Source: Clostridiales bacterium
GTDB lineage: Bacteria; Bacillota; Clostridia; Oscillospirales; Oscillospiraceae
Length of the DNA: 34,454 bases
Direction: 5' to 3'
Assembly: GCA_004558115.1 (NCBI GenBank)
Contig: SFDT01000019.1
Span: 1-34,454 of the forward strand
Made by a program: the position numbers and the translations under genes
The notes under the pieces: model-generated
Databases searched by the model: none
The model's input: the letters and a program-made list of their open reading frames with translations, nothing else
Told to the model about the DNA's origin: nothing
Shown here: positions 7,012 to 14,624 of the stretch, one piece after another
Position numbering within the stretch: the first letter of the stretch is position 1
Layout of the letters: the number at the start of each line of letters is the position of its first letter

Positions 7012-7878
7012 GTGGCAAAGAGCGTGTTACATACCATTGAGAGCAATATGTCCGGCTTTTCCAAGGGACAAAAGCGGATCGCCGCATATATTTTGCAGAA
7101 TTACGACAAGGCTGCTTTCATGACCGCCAGCAAGCTGGGCAAGCTGGTGGGCGTCAGCGAGTCCACCGTGGTGCGCTTTGCCTCGGAGCTGGGTTATGAC
7201 GGGTATCCCAGTATGCAGCGGGCTTTGCAGGAGATGATCCGCAGCCGCCTGACCTCCACCCAGCGCATCCAGGCCGCCGGGGACATGTTCTCCGGACAGG
7301 ATGTACTGGCCGCCGTGGTGCAGTCGGACATGGAAAAGCTCCGCAGCATGGTCAGCGAAGCGGACCGCGGGGAGTTCCGGCGGGTGGTGGACAAGATCAT
7401 GGAGGCCCGCCACATTTATATCCTGGGCGTCCGGTCCTCCTCCTTTGTGGCAGGATATTTGAATTTTTACATGCATCAGCTTATCGAAAACGTGACGCTG
7501 GTGCAGTCCAACGCCGCCGGTGAGATCTTTGAGCAGCTGTTTCGCATCGGGGAGGAGGATGTTCTCATCGCCATCAGCTTCCCCCGGTATTCCAGCGTCA
7601 CCATGAACACGGTGAAATTCGCCCGGGACCGGGGCGCCGGCGTCATTGCCGTCACGGATAACGAGCTTTCCCCGGTGTACCAGATGGCGGACGCGGCGTT
7701 GCTGGCGCCCTGCGAGATGATCTCCTTCGTGGACTCCATGGTGGCGCCCCTGTCTCTCATCAACGCGCTGCTCATTGCCGTCGGCGCCCGGATGGGCACC
7801 GATGCCACCCGGACTTTCGCGGAATTGGAGGATATCTGGAACGCCTACGGCGTGTTTGGAAAGATGGACGATGAATAA
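7012..7878 (+). CDS. RpiR/MurR family transcriptional regulator (HTH + SIS domain)
   Basis: A 288-residue regulator with an N-terminal RpiR-type helix-turn-helix (FSKGQKRIAAYILQNYDKAAF ... VGVSESTVVRFASELGYDGY) and a C-terminal SIS domain from about residue 120 (IYILGVRSSSFVAGYLNFYM; EEDVLIAISFPRYS). SIS domains of this family bind phosphosugars, which change DNA binding. GTG 7012 is chosen because GGAGGGG at 6999-7005 is well placed and the length then fits the family. The frame is open further upstream but passes through the promoter. No sugar-metabolism gene is adjacent. The gene overlaps the next one by 8 bases and heads an operon of flavoprotein, cmk, plsC and ispH-rpsA, so it may be an autoregulator or respond to a cell-wall sugar. 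The ligand is unknown. Confidence 0.92.
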   Translation: MAKSVLHTIESNMSGFSKGQKRIAAYILQNYDKAAFMTASKLGKLVGVSESTVVRFASELGYDGYPSMQRALQEMIRSRLTSTQRIQAAGDMFSGQDVLAAVVQSDMEKLRSMVSEADRGEFRRVVDKIMEARHIYILGVRSSSFVAGYLNFYMHQLIENVTLVQSNAAGEIFEQLFRIGEEDVLIAISFPRYSSVTMNTVKFARDRGAGVIAVTDNELSPVYQMADAALLAPCEMISFVDSMVAPLSLINALLIAVGARMGTDATRTFAELEDIWNAYGVFGKMDDE

Positions 7879-9127
7879 ACGGACGATCACAGTGGTGGGC
7901 GGCGGCGCAGCCGGTATGATGGCCGCCATTTCGGCGGCGGAAAACGGCGCGGCCGTCACGCTGCTGGAGCCCAACGAGCGCTTGGGCAAAAAGCTGAATA
8001 TCACCGGCAAGGGCCGGTGCAACGTCACCAACAACGCGGATCAGCAGACGCTGCTGGCCAACGTGCCGAAAAACGGCAAATTCCTGTACAGCGTTTTTTC
8101 CCGGTTCGACGGCCGAGACGCCATGGCCTTTTTCGAGGGCCTGGGTGTGCCGCTGAAAACGGAGCGGGGCAACCGGGTGTTCCCGGTGTCCGACCGCTCC
8201 TTCGACATCAGCGGCGCCCTGGAGCGGCGGCTGCGGGCGCTGAAGGTCCGTCTGGTCCGGGACCGGGCCGTGTCCCTGGACGTGTCCGGCGTCGCCATCC
8301 GCGGCGTCACGGGGGAGAAGGGGACCTATCCGGCCCAGGCCGTCATTCTGGCCACCGGCGGCGTCAGCTACCCCGCCACCGGCTCCACCGGCGAGGGCCA
8401 CCGCATGGCCGCCGCCGTGGGACACACCGTCACGCCCCTCCAGGGTTCTCTGGTGCCCCTGCGGGAAAAGGGAAATACCTGCGCCGCCCTCCAGGGGCTG
8501 AGCCTGCGGAACGTGCAGCTGACGGTGTTTGAAAACAACAAACGCATCTATTCCGACTTCGGCGAGCTGCTGTTCACCCACTTCGGCCTCAGCGGACCGC
8601 TGGTGCTGTCCGCCTCCGCCCATATGCGGCACTTCGACAAAAAGACCTACCGCCTGGAGATCGACTTGAAGCCGGCTCTGGATGAGCAGACGCTGGACAA
8701 GCGGCTGCTGTCGGACTTTGAAAAATACTGCAACCATGATTTCTGCAACGCCTTGAACGACCTGCTGCCCCAGAAGATGATCCCCGAGATGGTGAAGGCC
8801 TCCGGCATTGACCCCCACTGCAAGGTGAACATTGTCACCCGGGAGCAGCGCCGGGAGTTAGTGCGTTTGTTCAAGCACTGGAGTGTGGAGGTGGCAGGGC
8901 TGTGCCCTGTGACGGACGCCATCATCACCTCCGGCGGTGTCAAGGTGTCGGAAATCAACCCGGCCACAATGGAATCAAAGCTTGTAAAGGGATTATACTT
9001 TGCGGGGGAGATCATCGATGTGGACGCCTATACCGGCGGTTTCAATTTGCAGATCGCCTGGGCCACCGGCCGGGCGGCCGGAGAAGCCGCCGCCAAAGAA
9101 GAAGCAACAGGAGAGGAATTCTCATGA
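7871..9127 (+). CDS. HI0933/BaiN-type FAD-dependent oxidoreductase
   Basis: A 418-residue flavoprotein. The N-terminus has a dinucleotide-binding fold (TVVGGGAAGMMAAI) and the family marker KKLNITGKGRCNVTNN. Internally it has ATGGVSYPATGSTGEGHRMA, and near the C-terminus a second FAD-contact block (GLYFAGEIIDVDAYTGGFNL) matching YhiN/HI0933 proteins. One family member, BaiN of Clostridium scindens, was reported as a bile-acid dehydro-steroid reductase. The family is nearly ubiquitous, however, so that activity cannot be assumed here. Start ATG 7871 overlaps the regulator by 8 bases, indicating translational coupling; the stop overlaps cmk by 4. Linkage to cmk is common in clostridia and suggests a general cellular role. 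Confidence 0.9.
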   Translation: MNKRTITVVGGGAAGMMAAISAAENGAAVTLLEPNERLGKKLNITGKGRCNVTNNADQQTLLANVPKNGKFLYSVFSRFDGRDAMAFFEGLGVPLKTERGNRVFPVSDRSFDISGALERRLRALKVRLVRDRAVSLDVSGVAIRGVTGEKGTYPAQAVILATGGVSYPATGSTGEGHRMAAAVGHTVTPLQGSLVPLREKGNTCAALQGLSLRNVQLTVFENNKRIYSDFGELLFTHFGLSGPLVLSASAHMRHFDKKTYRLEIDLKPALDEQTLDKRLLSDFEKYCNHDFCNALNDLLPQKMIPEMVKASGIDPHCKVNIVTREQRRELVRLFKHWSVEVAGLCPVTDAIITSGGVKVSEINPATMESKLVKGLYFAGEIIDVDAYTGGFNLQIAWATGRAAGEAAAKEEATGEEFS

Positions 9128-9801
9128 AAAACATCAGTATCGCCATTGACGGCCCCTCCGGCGCCGGCAAGAGCACCCTGGCCCGTGCCATTGCCGCGGA
9201 GCTGGGCTGCTTGTATGTGGACACCGGCGCCATTTACCGCACCATCGGCTATTATGCCCTGACCCACGGCATCGACCCGAAAGACGGCGCCGCCGTCACA
9301 AAAAGCCTTCCGGACATCCAGGTGGAGCTGACCTACGGGGAAGACGGCCTTCAGCACATGCTGCTGAACGGCCAGGATGTAACGAAGGAGATCCGGCTGC
9401 CGGAGGTGTCCCTGTGCGCCTCCACCGTGTCCGCCCATCCCGAGGTGCGGGCCTTCCTGCTGGATATGCAGCGGCAGCTGGCCCGGACCAACAGCGTCAT
9501 CATGGACGGCCGGGACATCGGCACCGTGGTGCTGCCGGAAGCGGACGTGAAGGTCTATCTCACCGCCTCCGCCCAGGCCCGTGCCCGGCGCCGCTGCGCG
9601 GAGCTGGAGCAGCGGGGGACCCCGGAGCCCTTTGAAAAGGTCCTGGGGGAGATCGAGGAGCGGGACTGGAACGACACCCACCGGGATGTGGCGCCCCTCC
9701 GCCAGGCGGAGGACGCCGTGCTGCTGGACACCACGGAGCTTACCTTCCAGGAGAGCAAGACAGCTCTGCTGCACATCATTCGGAAAAGGACGCAATTATG
9801 A
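9124..9801 (+). CDS. cmk: Cytidylate kinase
   Basis: Phosphorylates CMP and dCMP to the diphosphates with ATP. The product of 225 residues has the P-loop GPSGAGKST at residues 10-18, the substrate-binding YVDTGAIYRTIGYYAL, the conserved MDGRDIGTVVLPEADVKVYLTAS and the lid-region RRRCAEL, with DWNDTHRDVAPL near residue 185. ATG 9124 shares an ATGA overlap with the flavoprotein stop, and AGGAGAGG lies just upstream. The frame continues further 5' but only inside the flavoprotein gene. The cmk-plsC-ispH-rpsA order that follows is a well-known clostridial arrangement. Confidence 0.97.
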   Translation: MKNISIAIDGPSGAGKSTLARAIAAELGCLYVDTGAIYRTIGYYALTHGIDPKDGAAVTKSLPDIQVELTYGEDGLQHMLLNGQDVTKEIRLPEVSLCASTVSAHPEVRAFLLDMQRQLARTNSVIMDGRDIGTVVLPEADVKVYLTASAQARARRRCAELEQRGTPEPFEKVLGEIEERDWNDTHRDVAPLRQAEDAVLLDTTELTFQESKTALLHIIRKRTQL

Positions 9802-10433
9802 AACCGACCAATCGATTTTTTGTTTTTGTATATTACGTGCTGGGCGTGATCGTGGGGATTATCCACCCCACCACCGTGGAGGGGCTGGACAAGCTGCCCA
9901 GAAGCGGCGTCTTGCTGTGCCCGAACCACTCCAGCAACTGGGACCCCGTGCTGCTGGGCCTGAAGCTGCCGGTGAATTACCGGCTCCACGCCATGGCGAA
10001 GGAGGAGCTGTTCAAAAATCCCATCCTGGGCTGGATCGTCCGGAAGCTGGGGGCCTTTCCCGTCAGCCGCGGCAATAATGACATCCAGGCCGTGAAGACG
10101 GCCATTCAGATCCTGAAATCCGGGGATAATCTGCTCATCTTCCCGGAGGGGACGGTGATCCGCAACGGCGTGGGCTATCATGACGGCCTGCCGGCCCATG
10201 CCAAAAGCGGCGTGGCCGTGATCGGCGTCCGCACCGGGGCCAAGCTGGTCCCTGTATTCATGGACGGGGAGAAGAAGCTGTTCCACCGGACCCGCATCAT
10301 CTTCGGCGACCCCTATGAGCCGGTCTATACCGGCCGCCACGGTACATCGGAGGAGATGCAGAAGATCGCGGACGATCTCCTGGCCGAGGCCTACGCGCTG
10401 GGCGGCCAGGCCGTCGGAGGGCTGCCGCTGTGA
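9798..10433 (+). CDS. plsC: 1-acyl-sn-glycerol-3-phosphate acyltransferase
   Basis: Membrane-associated acyltransferase that converts lysophosphatidic acid to phosphatidic acid in phospholipid synthesis. Motif I, NHSSNWDP (the HX4D catalytic pair), lies near residue 43. The glycerol-phosphate motif FPEGT follows near residue 115, with an intervening AKEELFKNPILGWIVRKLGAFPVSRG segment typical of the family. A hydrophobic N-terminal stretch (FFVFVYYVLGVIVGII) can anchor it to the membrane. Length 211 residues is usual. It overlaps cmk by 4 bases (ATGA) and the next gene by 4, so translation should be coupled. Confidence 0.93.
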   Translation: MKPTNRFFVFVYYVLGVIVGIIHPTTVEGLDKLPRSGVLLCPNHSSNWDPVLLGLKLPVNYRLHAMAKEELFKNPILGWIVRKLGAFPVSRGNNDIQAVKTAIQILKSGDNLLIFPEGTVIRNGVGYHDGLPAHAKSGVAVIGVRTGAKLVPVFMDGEKKLFHRTRIIFGDPYEPVYTGRHGTSEEMQKIADDLLAEAYALGGQAVGGLPL

Positions 10434-12391
10434 GTGGAACGGTACTGTTGGCGGAAAGCGCCGGCTTTTGCTACGGTGTGAAGCGGGCCGTGGAGCTGGC
10501 CCGGAAGACGGCGGAGGAGACCGGCGGCTGCTGGATGCTGGGCGACCTCATCCACAATACCCATGTGGTGGAGGACCTGGCCGCCCGGGGCATCCGCAAA
10601 ACGGAGGACCCCGGCTCTTTGGGAGCCGGCGACACAGTGGTCATCCGCTCCCACGGCGAGGTGAAAAGCGTGCTGGACGGCCTGGAGGCCCGGGGCGTCC
10701 GCTGTGTCAACGCCACCTGTCCCAACGTCTGCCGCATCCAAAAGCTGGTGGCCCAGGCGGAGCAGGAGGGACGCCAGCCCATCATCATCGGCGAGCCCCA
10801 TCACCCGGAAGTGGTGGGCGTGGCCAGCTGGTGCCGCAGTGCCTTGGTGTTCGACGGACCGGAGGCAGTAAACATGTGGCTGGAAGAAGACATTTCTCAC
10901 CGGCAAATCCCTGTGACAGTGGTCGCGCAGACCACCTGTATCCGAAAACTTTTTGAAAGTTCTTGGGAAATTCTAAAAAAAGAGTGTACAAACGTAAAAA
11001 TATTTGATACAATATGCAATGCTACGCATAAGCGTCAAACGGAGGCGGCAGATATCGCCGGCAAGGTGGACGTGATGGTCGTGGTGGGAGACCGGAAAAG
11101 TGCCAATACCAAGCACCTGACGGAGATCTGCCAAAAGGGCTGTCCCCGCGTGATCCAGATCGAAAGCGCGGACGAGCTCTCCCGGGAGATCTTTCAAGGC
11201 TGCAAGGCGGCGGGGCTGACAGCCGGCGCCTCCACGCCTGCGGGCATCATTAAGGAGGTATATGCAAGCATGAGCGAAGAAATCAAAGCGGCCGAGGGCA
11301 TGGATGAGTCCTTCGAGGAATTACTGAATCAGTCTTTCAAAACTTTAAATACAGGAGAGAAGGTAACCGGCATCGTTACGGCCATCACTCCCACCGAGGT
11401 CCAGGTGGATGTGGGCGCCAAGCAGGCCGCTTATATCAAGCTGAGCGAACTGACCGATGACCCCACCGCCAAGGCTGAGGATATCGTCCACGTGGGCGAC
11501 GAGATCGAGACCTACATTGTCCGCGTCAACGACGTGGAGGGCTATGCAGAGCTGAGCAAGAAGCGTCTGGACGCCGTGAAGGTCTGGGAGAACATTGAGC
11601 AGGCCGTCGAGGACAAGGCCGTCCTGGAAGGCACTGTCACCGAGGAGAACAAGGGCGGCATTGTGGTTTCCGTCAAGGGCGTGCGGGTGTTCGTTCCCGC
11701 TTCCCAGAGCGGCCAGCCCCGCGGTGCGGACCTGAGCTCCATGATCAAGCAGAAGGTCCAGCTGCGCATCACCGAGGTCAACCGTGCCCGCCGCCGTGTG
11801 GTCGGCTCCATCCGCTCCGTCGCCGATGAAGCCCGTAAGGCCGCGCAGGAGGCTGTGTGGTCCTCCATCGAGGTCGGCAAGCACTACACCGGCACCGTGA
11901 AGTCCATGACTTCCTACGGCGTGTTCGTGGATATCGGCGGCGTGGATGGTATGGTACATATCTCCGAGCTGAGCTGGAGCCGTATCAAGACCCCCTCTGA
12001 GGTCTGCAAGGTGGGCGACACCCTGGATGTGTACGTCATCTCCTTCGACCCCGAGAAGCACAAGATCTCCCTGGGCGTCAAGGACCGCACCCTGAATCCC
12101 TGGGATGTGTTCATGAACAAGTACAGCGTGGGCGACGTGGCCTCTGTCCGCATCGTCAAGCTGATGACCTTCGGCGCTTTCGCTGAGGTCGTTCCCGGTG
12201 TGGATGGTCTCATCCACATCTCCCAGATCGCTGACCGCCGCATCGACAAGCCCGAGGATGTCCTGTCCGAGGGCCAGATCGTCGACGCCAAGATCACCGC
12301 TGTGGACGAGGAGAAGAAGAAGATCTCCCTGTCCATCCGCGCCCTGCTGACCCCCGCTGCCGAGGCGGAGGCCGCTGAGGACGCCGAGTAA
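10430..12391 (+). CDS. ispH-rpsA: IspH-ribosomal protein S1 fusion
   Basis: Residues 1 to about 280 are IspH, the [4Fe-4S] enzyme reducing HMBPP to IPP and DMAPP in the MEP pathway. The three cluster cysteines are visible (C14 in GFCYGV, C97 in NATCPNVC, C196 in TICNATH), together with SHGE and the HHPEV substrate residues. From about residue 310 there are four S1/OB-fold RNA-binding repeats, ending near 650 in an acidic Ala/Glu tail. The third and fourth repeats are best (YGVFVDIGGVDGMVHISEL; FGAFAEVVPGVDGLIHISQI). Such fusions are known in Clostridia. Start GTG 10430 overlaps plsC by 4 bases. Within the gene, 10941-11020 is strikingly AT-rich, and an AAGGAGG plus in-frame ATG (11270) sits at the domain junction, so a free S1 may also be made. 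A terminator follows. Confidence 0.95.
   Translation: MSGTVLLAESAGFCYGVKRAVELARKTAEETGGCWMLGDLIHNTHVVEDLAARGIRKTEDPGSLGAGDTVVIRSHGEVKSVLDGLEARGVRCVNATCPNVCRIQKLVAQAEQEGRQPIIIGEPHHPEVVGVASWCRSALVFDGPEAVNMWLEEDISHRQIPVTVVAQTTCIRKLFESSWEILKKECTNVKIFDTICNATHKRQTEAADIAGKVDVMVVVGDRKSANTKHLTEICQKGCPRVIQIESADELSREIFQGCKAAGLTAGASTPAGIIKEVYASMSEEIKAAEGMDESFEELLNQSFKTLNTGEKVTGIVTAITPTEVQVDVGAKQAAYIKLSELTDDPTAKAEDIVHVGDEIETYIVRVNDVEGYAELSKKRLDAVKVWENIEQAVEDKAVLEGTVTEENKGGIVVSVKGVRVFVPASQSGQPRGADLSSMIKQKVQLRITEVNRARRRVVGSIRSVADEARKAAQEAVWSSIEVGKHYTGTVKSMTSYGVFVDIGGVDGMVHISELSWSRIKTPSEVCKVGDTLDVYVISFDPEKHKISLGVKDRTLNPWDVFMNKYSVGDVASVRIVKLMTFGAFAEVVPGVDGLIHISQIADRRIDKPEDVLSEGQIVDAKITAVDEEKKKISLSIRALLTPAAEAEAAEDAE
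10985..11013 (+). promoter_or_regulatory. Possible internal promoter for the S1 half of ispH-rpsA
   Basis: TGTACA (10985-10990), a 17-base spacer and TACAAT (11008-11013) inside the IspH coding part. It lies in an 80-base island (10941-11020) with only about 26 % G+C by hand count, in a gene otherwise near 60 %. The -10 is good but the -35 matches consensus at only four of six positions. Transcription from here would begin near 11020 and reach the internal ATG at 11270. Confidence 0.4.
11252..11272 (+). promoter_or_regulatory. Internal ribosome-binding site and ATG at the IspH/S1 junction
   Basis: AAGGAGG at 11252-11258 is followed 11 bases later by ATG 11270-11272, in frame with the fusion (residue 281). 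Initiation here would give a 373-residue protein beginning MSEEIKAAEGMDESFEELL, which looks like a normal S1 N-terminus. The caution is that AAG-GAG-GTA also encodes Lys-Glu-Val of the conserved IspH C-terminal region, so the match could be chance. Confidence 0.45.
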
Positions 12392-12402
12392 TCACCAGCT
12401 GC

Positions 12403-12438
12403 AAAGAGGCAGGCTCTGCGGAGCCTGCCTCTTTTTTT
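12403..12438 (+). terminator. Rho-independent terminator after ispH-rpsA
   Basis: Left arm 12403-12416 (AAAGAGGCAGGCTC) pairs perfectly with 12421-12434 across a TGCG loop. The T-tract continues to 12438. Confidence 0.94.
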
Positions 12439-12468
12439 GAAATTTTGTGATTTTTTTCACGTTTGCCA

Positions 12469-12497
12469 TTGCAATAGGGAGAACGGTATGTTATAAT
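12469..12497 (+). promoter_or_regulatory. Sigma-A type promoter of the CoA-transferase gene
   Basis: TTGCAA 12469-12474, a 17-base spacer and a perfect TATAAT 12492-12497. Together with the flanking terminators this makes the CoA-transferase gene a single-gene unit that should be strongly expressed. Confidence 0.87.
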
Positions 12498-12550
12498 CTT
12501 GACAAACTACGGAAATACCGACCGAGGGAAATAAAATAGGAGGAAATCAC

Positions 12551-13897
12551 ATGAGCTACGAAGTGGAATATCAGCAGAAGCTCAAGACGGCTGATGAGGC
12601 TGTCAAAGTTGTCAAGTCCGGCGATTGGGTGGACTATGCCTGGTGCGTCGGCACCCCCAAAGCCCTGGATAAGGCCCTGGCCAAGCGCAGCGAGGAACTG
12701 ACCGATGTGAAGATCCACGGCGGCATCCTGACCAGCCGTCCCGCCATCTTCGACGTGCCCAATGTGGCAGAGCATTTCACCTGGAACTCCTGGCATATGT
12801 CCGGCATCGAGCGCAAGGCCATCAACGAGGGCTTTGCTTTCTACGCCCCCATCCGCTATTCCGAGCTGCCCAGCTACTACCGCAACTGCATCCAGCAGAC
12901 CGACGTGGCCATGCTGCAGGTCGCTCCCATGGATGAGCACGGCTGGTTCAACTTCGGCCCCAACGGCACCCATCTGAAGGCCGTGTGCGAGACCGCCAAG
13001 GTCGTGATCGTGGAAGTCAACAAGAACATGCCCGTGTGCTTCGGCGGCTTCGACAACTATATCCACATCGACGATGTGGACATGATCGTGGAAGGCGACA
13101 ACCCCGAGATCGACGAGATGGGCGGCCCCTCCGCCGCTTCCGAGGTGGACCTGGCCGTGGCCAACCTGGTGGTGCCCGAGATCCCCAACGGCGCCTGCCT
13201 GCAGCTGGGGATCGGCTCCATGCCCAGCGCCATCGGCAAGATGATCGCCGAGTCCGATTTGAAGGACCTGGGCGTGCACACCGAGATGTACGTGGACGCC
13301 TTTGTGGATATGGCAAAGGCCGGCCGCATTACCGGCGCCCGCAAGCCCTTTGACAAGGGCCGCCAGACCTACGCCTTCGCCGCCGGCACCAAGAAGCTCT
13401 ATGAGTTCCTGGATCACAACCCCGAGTGCATGGCCGTGCCTGTCAGCTATGCCAACGACATCGCCCGGGTCTCCCAGATCGACAACTTCATCTCCATCAA
13501 CGGTGCCGTGGACATCGACCTGTACGGCCAGGTGTCCTCCGAGTCCTCCGGTACCCGCCACATCTCCGGCGCCGGCGGCCAGCAGGACTTCGTCATGGGC
13601 GCTTATCTGGCCAAGGGCGGCAAGAGCTTCATCTGCTGCTCCTCCTCCTATATGGACAAGAAGACCGGCCAGCTGAAGTCCCGCATCCGTCCCACCATGG
13701 CGGAGGGCACCATCATCACCGCCACCCGCACCAACCTCCACTGGCTGGTCACCGAGTACGGCAAGGTGAATGTGAAGGGCCTGTCCACCTGGGAGCGGGC
13801 CGAGGCTTTGATCGGCATCGCCCATCCCCAGTTCCGGGAGGAGCTGATCGCTGAGGCGGAGAAGATGCACATCTGGCGCCGTTCCAACAAAAAGTAA
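12551..13897 (+). CDS. but: Butyryl-CoA:acetate CoA-transferase family enzyme
   Basis: A 448-residue member of the acetyl-CoA hydrolase/transferase (4-hydroxybutyrate CoA-transferase-like) family. Many blocks match the Roseburia/Faecalibacterium But enzyme as I remember it: SGDWVDY near the start, WNSWHMSGIERK, PIRYSELP, VAPMDEHG, EIPNGACLQLGIG, ESDLKDLGVHTEMYVDAF and a terminal EKMHIWRRSN. The last step of gut butyrate formation moves CoA from butyryl-CoA to acetate. The Glu in VHTEM (about residue 245) probably corresponds to the catalytic glutamate known from 4-hydroxybutyrate CoA-transferase. AGGAGG lies just before ATG 12551. The gene stands alone, with no bcd/etf/crt/hbd genes nearby. 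Substrate choice (acetate, propionate or 4-hydroxybutyrate as acceptor) cannot be settled by eye; 4-hydroxybutyrate CoA-transferase is the main alternative. Codon use is strongly biased, fitting high expression. Confidence 0.8.
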   Translation: MSYEVEYQQKLKTADEAVKVVKSGDWVDYAWCVGTPKALDKALAKRSEELTDVKIHGGILTSRPAIFDVPNVAEHFTWNSWHMSGIERKAINEGFAFYAPIRYSELPSYYRNCIQQTDVAMLQVAPMDEHGWFNFGPNGTHLKAVCETAKVVIVEVNKNMPVCFGGFDNYIHIDDVDMIVEGDNPEIDEMGGPSAASEVDLAVANLVVPEIPNGACLQLGIGSMPSAIGKMIAESDLKDLGVHTEMYVDAFVDMAKAGRITGARKPFDKGRQTYAFAAGTKKLYEFLDHNPECMAVPVSYANDIARVSQIDNFISINGAVDIDLYGQVSSESSGTRHISGAGGQQDFVMGAYLAKGGKSFICCSSSYMDKKTGQLKSRIRPTMAEGTIITATRTNLHWLVTEYGKVNVKGLSTWERAEALIGIAHPQFREELIAEAEKMHIWRRSNKK

Positions 13898-13913
13898 AAA
13901 ACTGCGTTTTGTG

Positions 13914-13953
13914 GCACTGGCGGGGGAGATGCTCCGCCAGTGCTGTTTTTTTT
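13914..13953 (+). terminator. Rho-independent terminator after the CoA-transferase
   Basis: GCACTGGCGG (13914-13923) pairs with CCGCCAGTGC (13934-13943). It is followed by TG and eight T (13946-13953). Confidence 0.93.
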
Positions 13954-13985
13954 CGCTTTTCAACGCAAAAAATCTGAAAAAGTGC

Positions 13986-14014
13986 TTGAAAATTGACAAT
14001 TGAACGTCTATAAT
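13986..14014 (+). promoter_or_regulatory. Sigma-A type promoter of carD-ispD-ispF
   Basis: TTGAAA 13986-13991, a 17-base spacer and TATAAT 14009-14014. A better-looking TTGACA at 13993 is only 10 bases from the -10 and cannot pair with it. The leader to ATG 14101 is about 80 bases and contains a small inverted repeat (TGCGGT 14059-14064, ACCGCA 14073-14078). Confidence 0.83.
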
Positions 14015-14100
14015 CATACTTGAGTAAATATTTGTTTTTTTGTGGAAGTGACAACAATTGCGGTGACCCGGTACCGCACGGACGGGAAAGGAAGTCTTTC

Positions 14101-14595
14101 ATGTTCAGCGTTGGGGATCTGGTGGTACATCCCATGCATGGAGCAGGGATCATCGACGGAATCGTTCGGGAAAAAATCACAGGTGTGGCACAGGATTACT
14201 ATGTCTTCAAGATGCCTATGGGCGGCCTGCTGCTGAAGATCCCGGTTTCCAACAGCGAAGCTATCGGCATCCGCAGTATCATCACACAGCCGGAGGCGGA
14301 GGCCCTGCTGAACGCCATCCCCGACATGGCGGTGGAAAACACCGCCAACTGGAATAAACGCTACCGGGAAAACATGGCCCGGCTGAAAAGCGGGGACCTG
14401 TACGAGGTGGCCCGGGTGGTCAAGGCGCTGATGCACCGGGAACACCAGCGGGGACTGTCCACCGGTGAACGAAAAATGCTGCACAATGCCCGCCAGATCC
14501 TGATCTCCGAGATCGTCATGGCGGAGCAGGGAGAATATAAGGAGCTAGAGGCCCGGGTGGACCGCGCCATGATGCAGCTGCCGCTGGCTCAATGA
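14101..14595 (+). CDS. CarD family transcriptional regulator
   Basis: CarD-type proteins bind the RNA polymerase beta subunit through a Tudor-like RID domain and stabilise the open promoter complex; mycobacterial CarD controls rRNA promoters. Residues 1-60 form this domain (MFSVGDLVVHPMHGAGIIDG ... DYYVFKMPMGGLLLKIPV), followed by a helical C-terminal part (MHREHQRGLSTGERKMLHNARQ). ATG 14101 has AAAGGAAG just upstream and gives the usual ~164 residues; an in-frame ATG at 14020 would extend the protein into leader sequence and is rejected. The stop overlaps the ATG at 14592 in the next frame. CarD-like genes beside ispD-ispF recur in Firmicutes. Confidence 0.93.
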   Translation: MFSVGDLVVHPMHGAGIIDGIVREKITGVAQDYYVFKMPMGGLLLKIPVSNSEAIGIRSIITQPEAEALLNAIPDMAVENTANWNKRYRENMARLKSGDLYEVARVVKALMHREHQRGLSTGERKMLHNARQILISEIVMAEQGEYKELEARVDRAMMQLPLAQ

Positions 14596-14624
14596 CCGGA
14601 AAACGCTATGAGAGGGAATCGCTG

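Noticed and set aside
13993..13998. Consensus TTGACA before carD
   Set aside because: Only 10 bases from the -10 box; TTGAAA at 13986 has the correct 17-base spacing.
12491..14017. Open reverse-strand frame (508 codons) opposite the CoA-transferase
   Set aside because: Crosses the + strand promoter and terminator and is composed of Gly, His and Leu runs typical of antisense of biased codons.
14020..14100. 27-codon N-terminal extension of the CarD protein
   Set aside because: The extension lies in the leader right after the -10 box, has no ribosome-binding site and does not look like CarD. ATG 14101 with AAAGGAAG is better.
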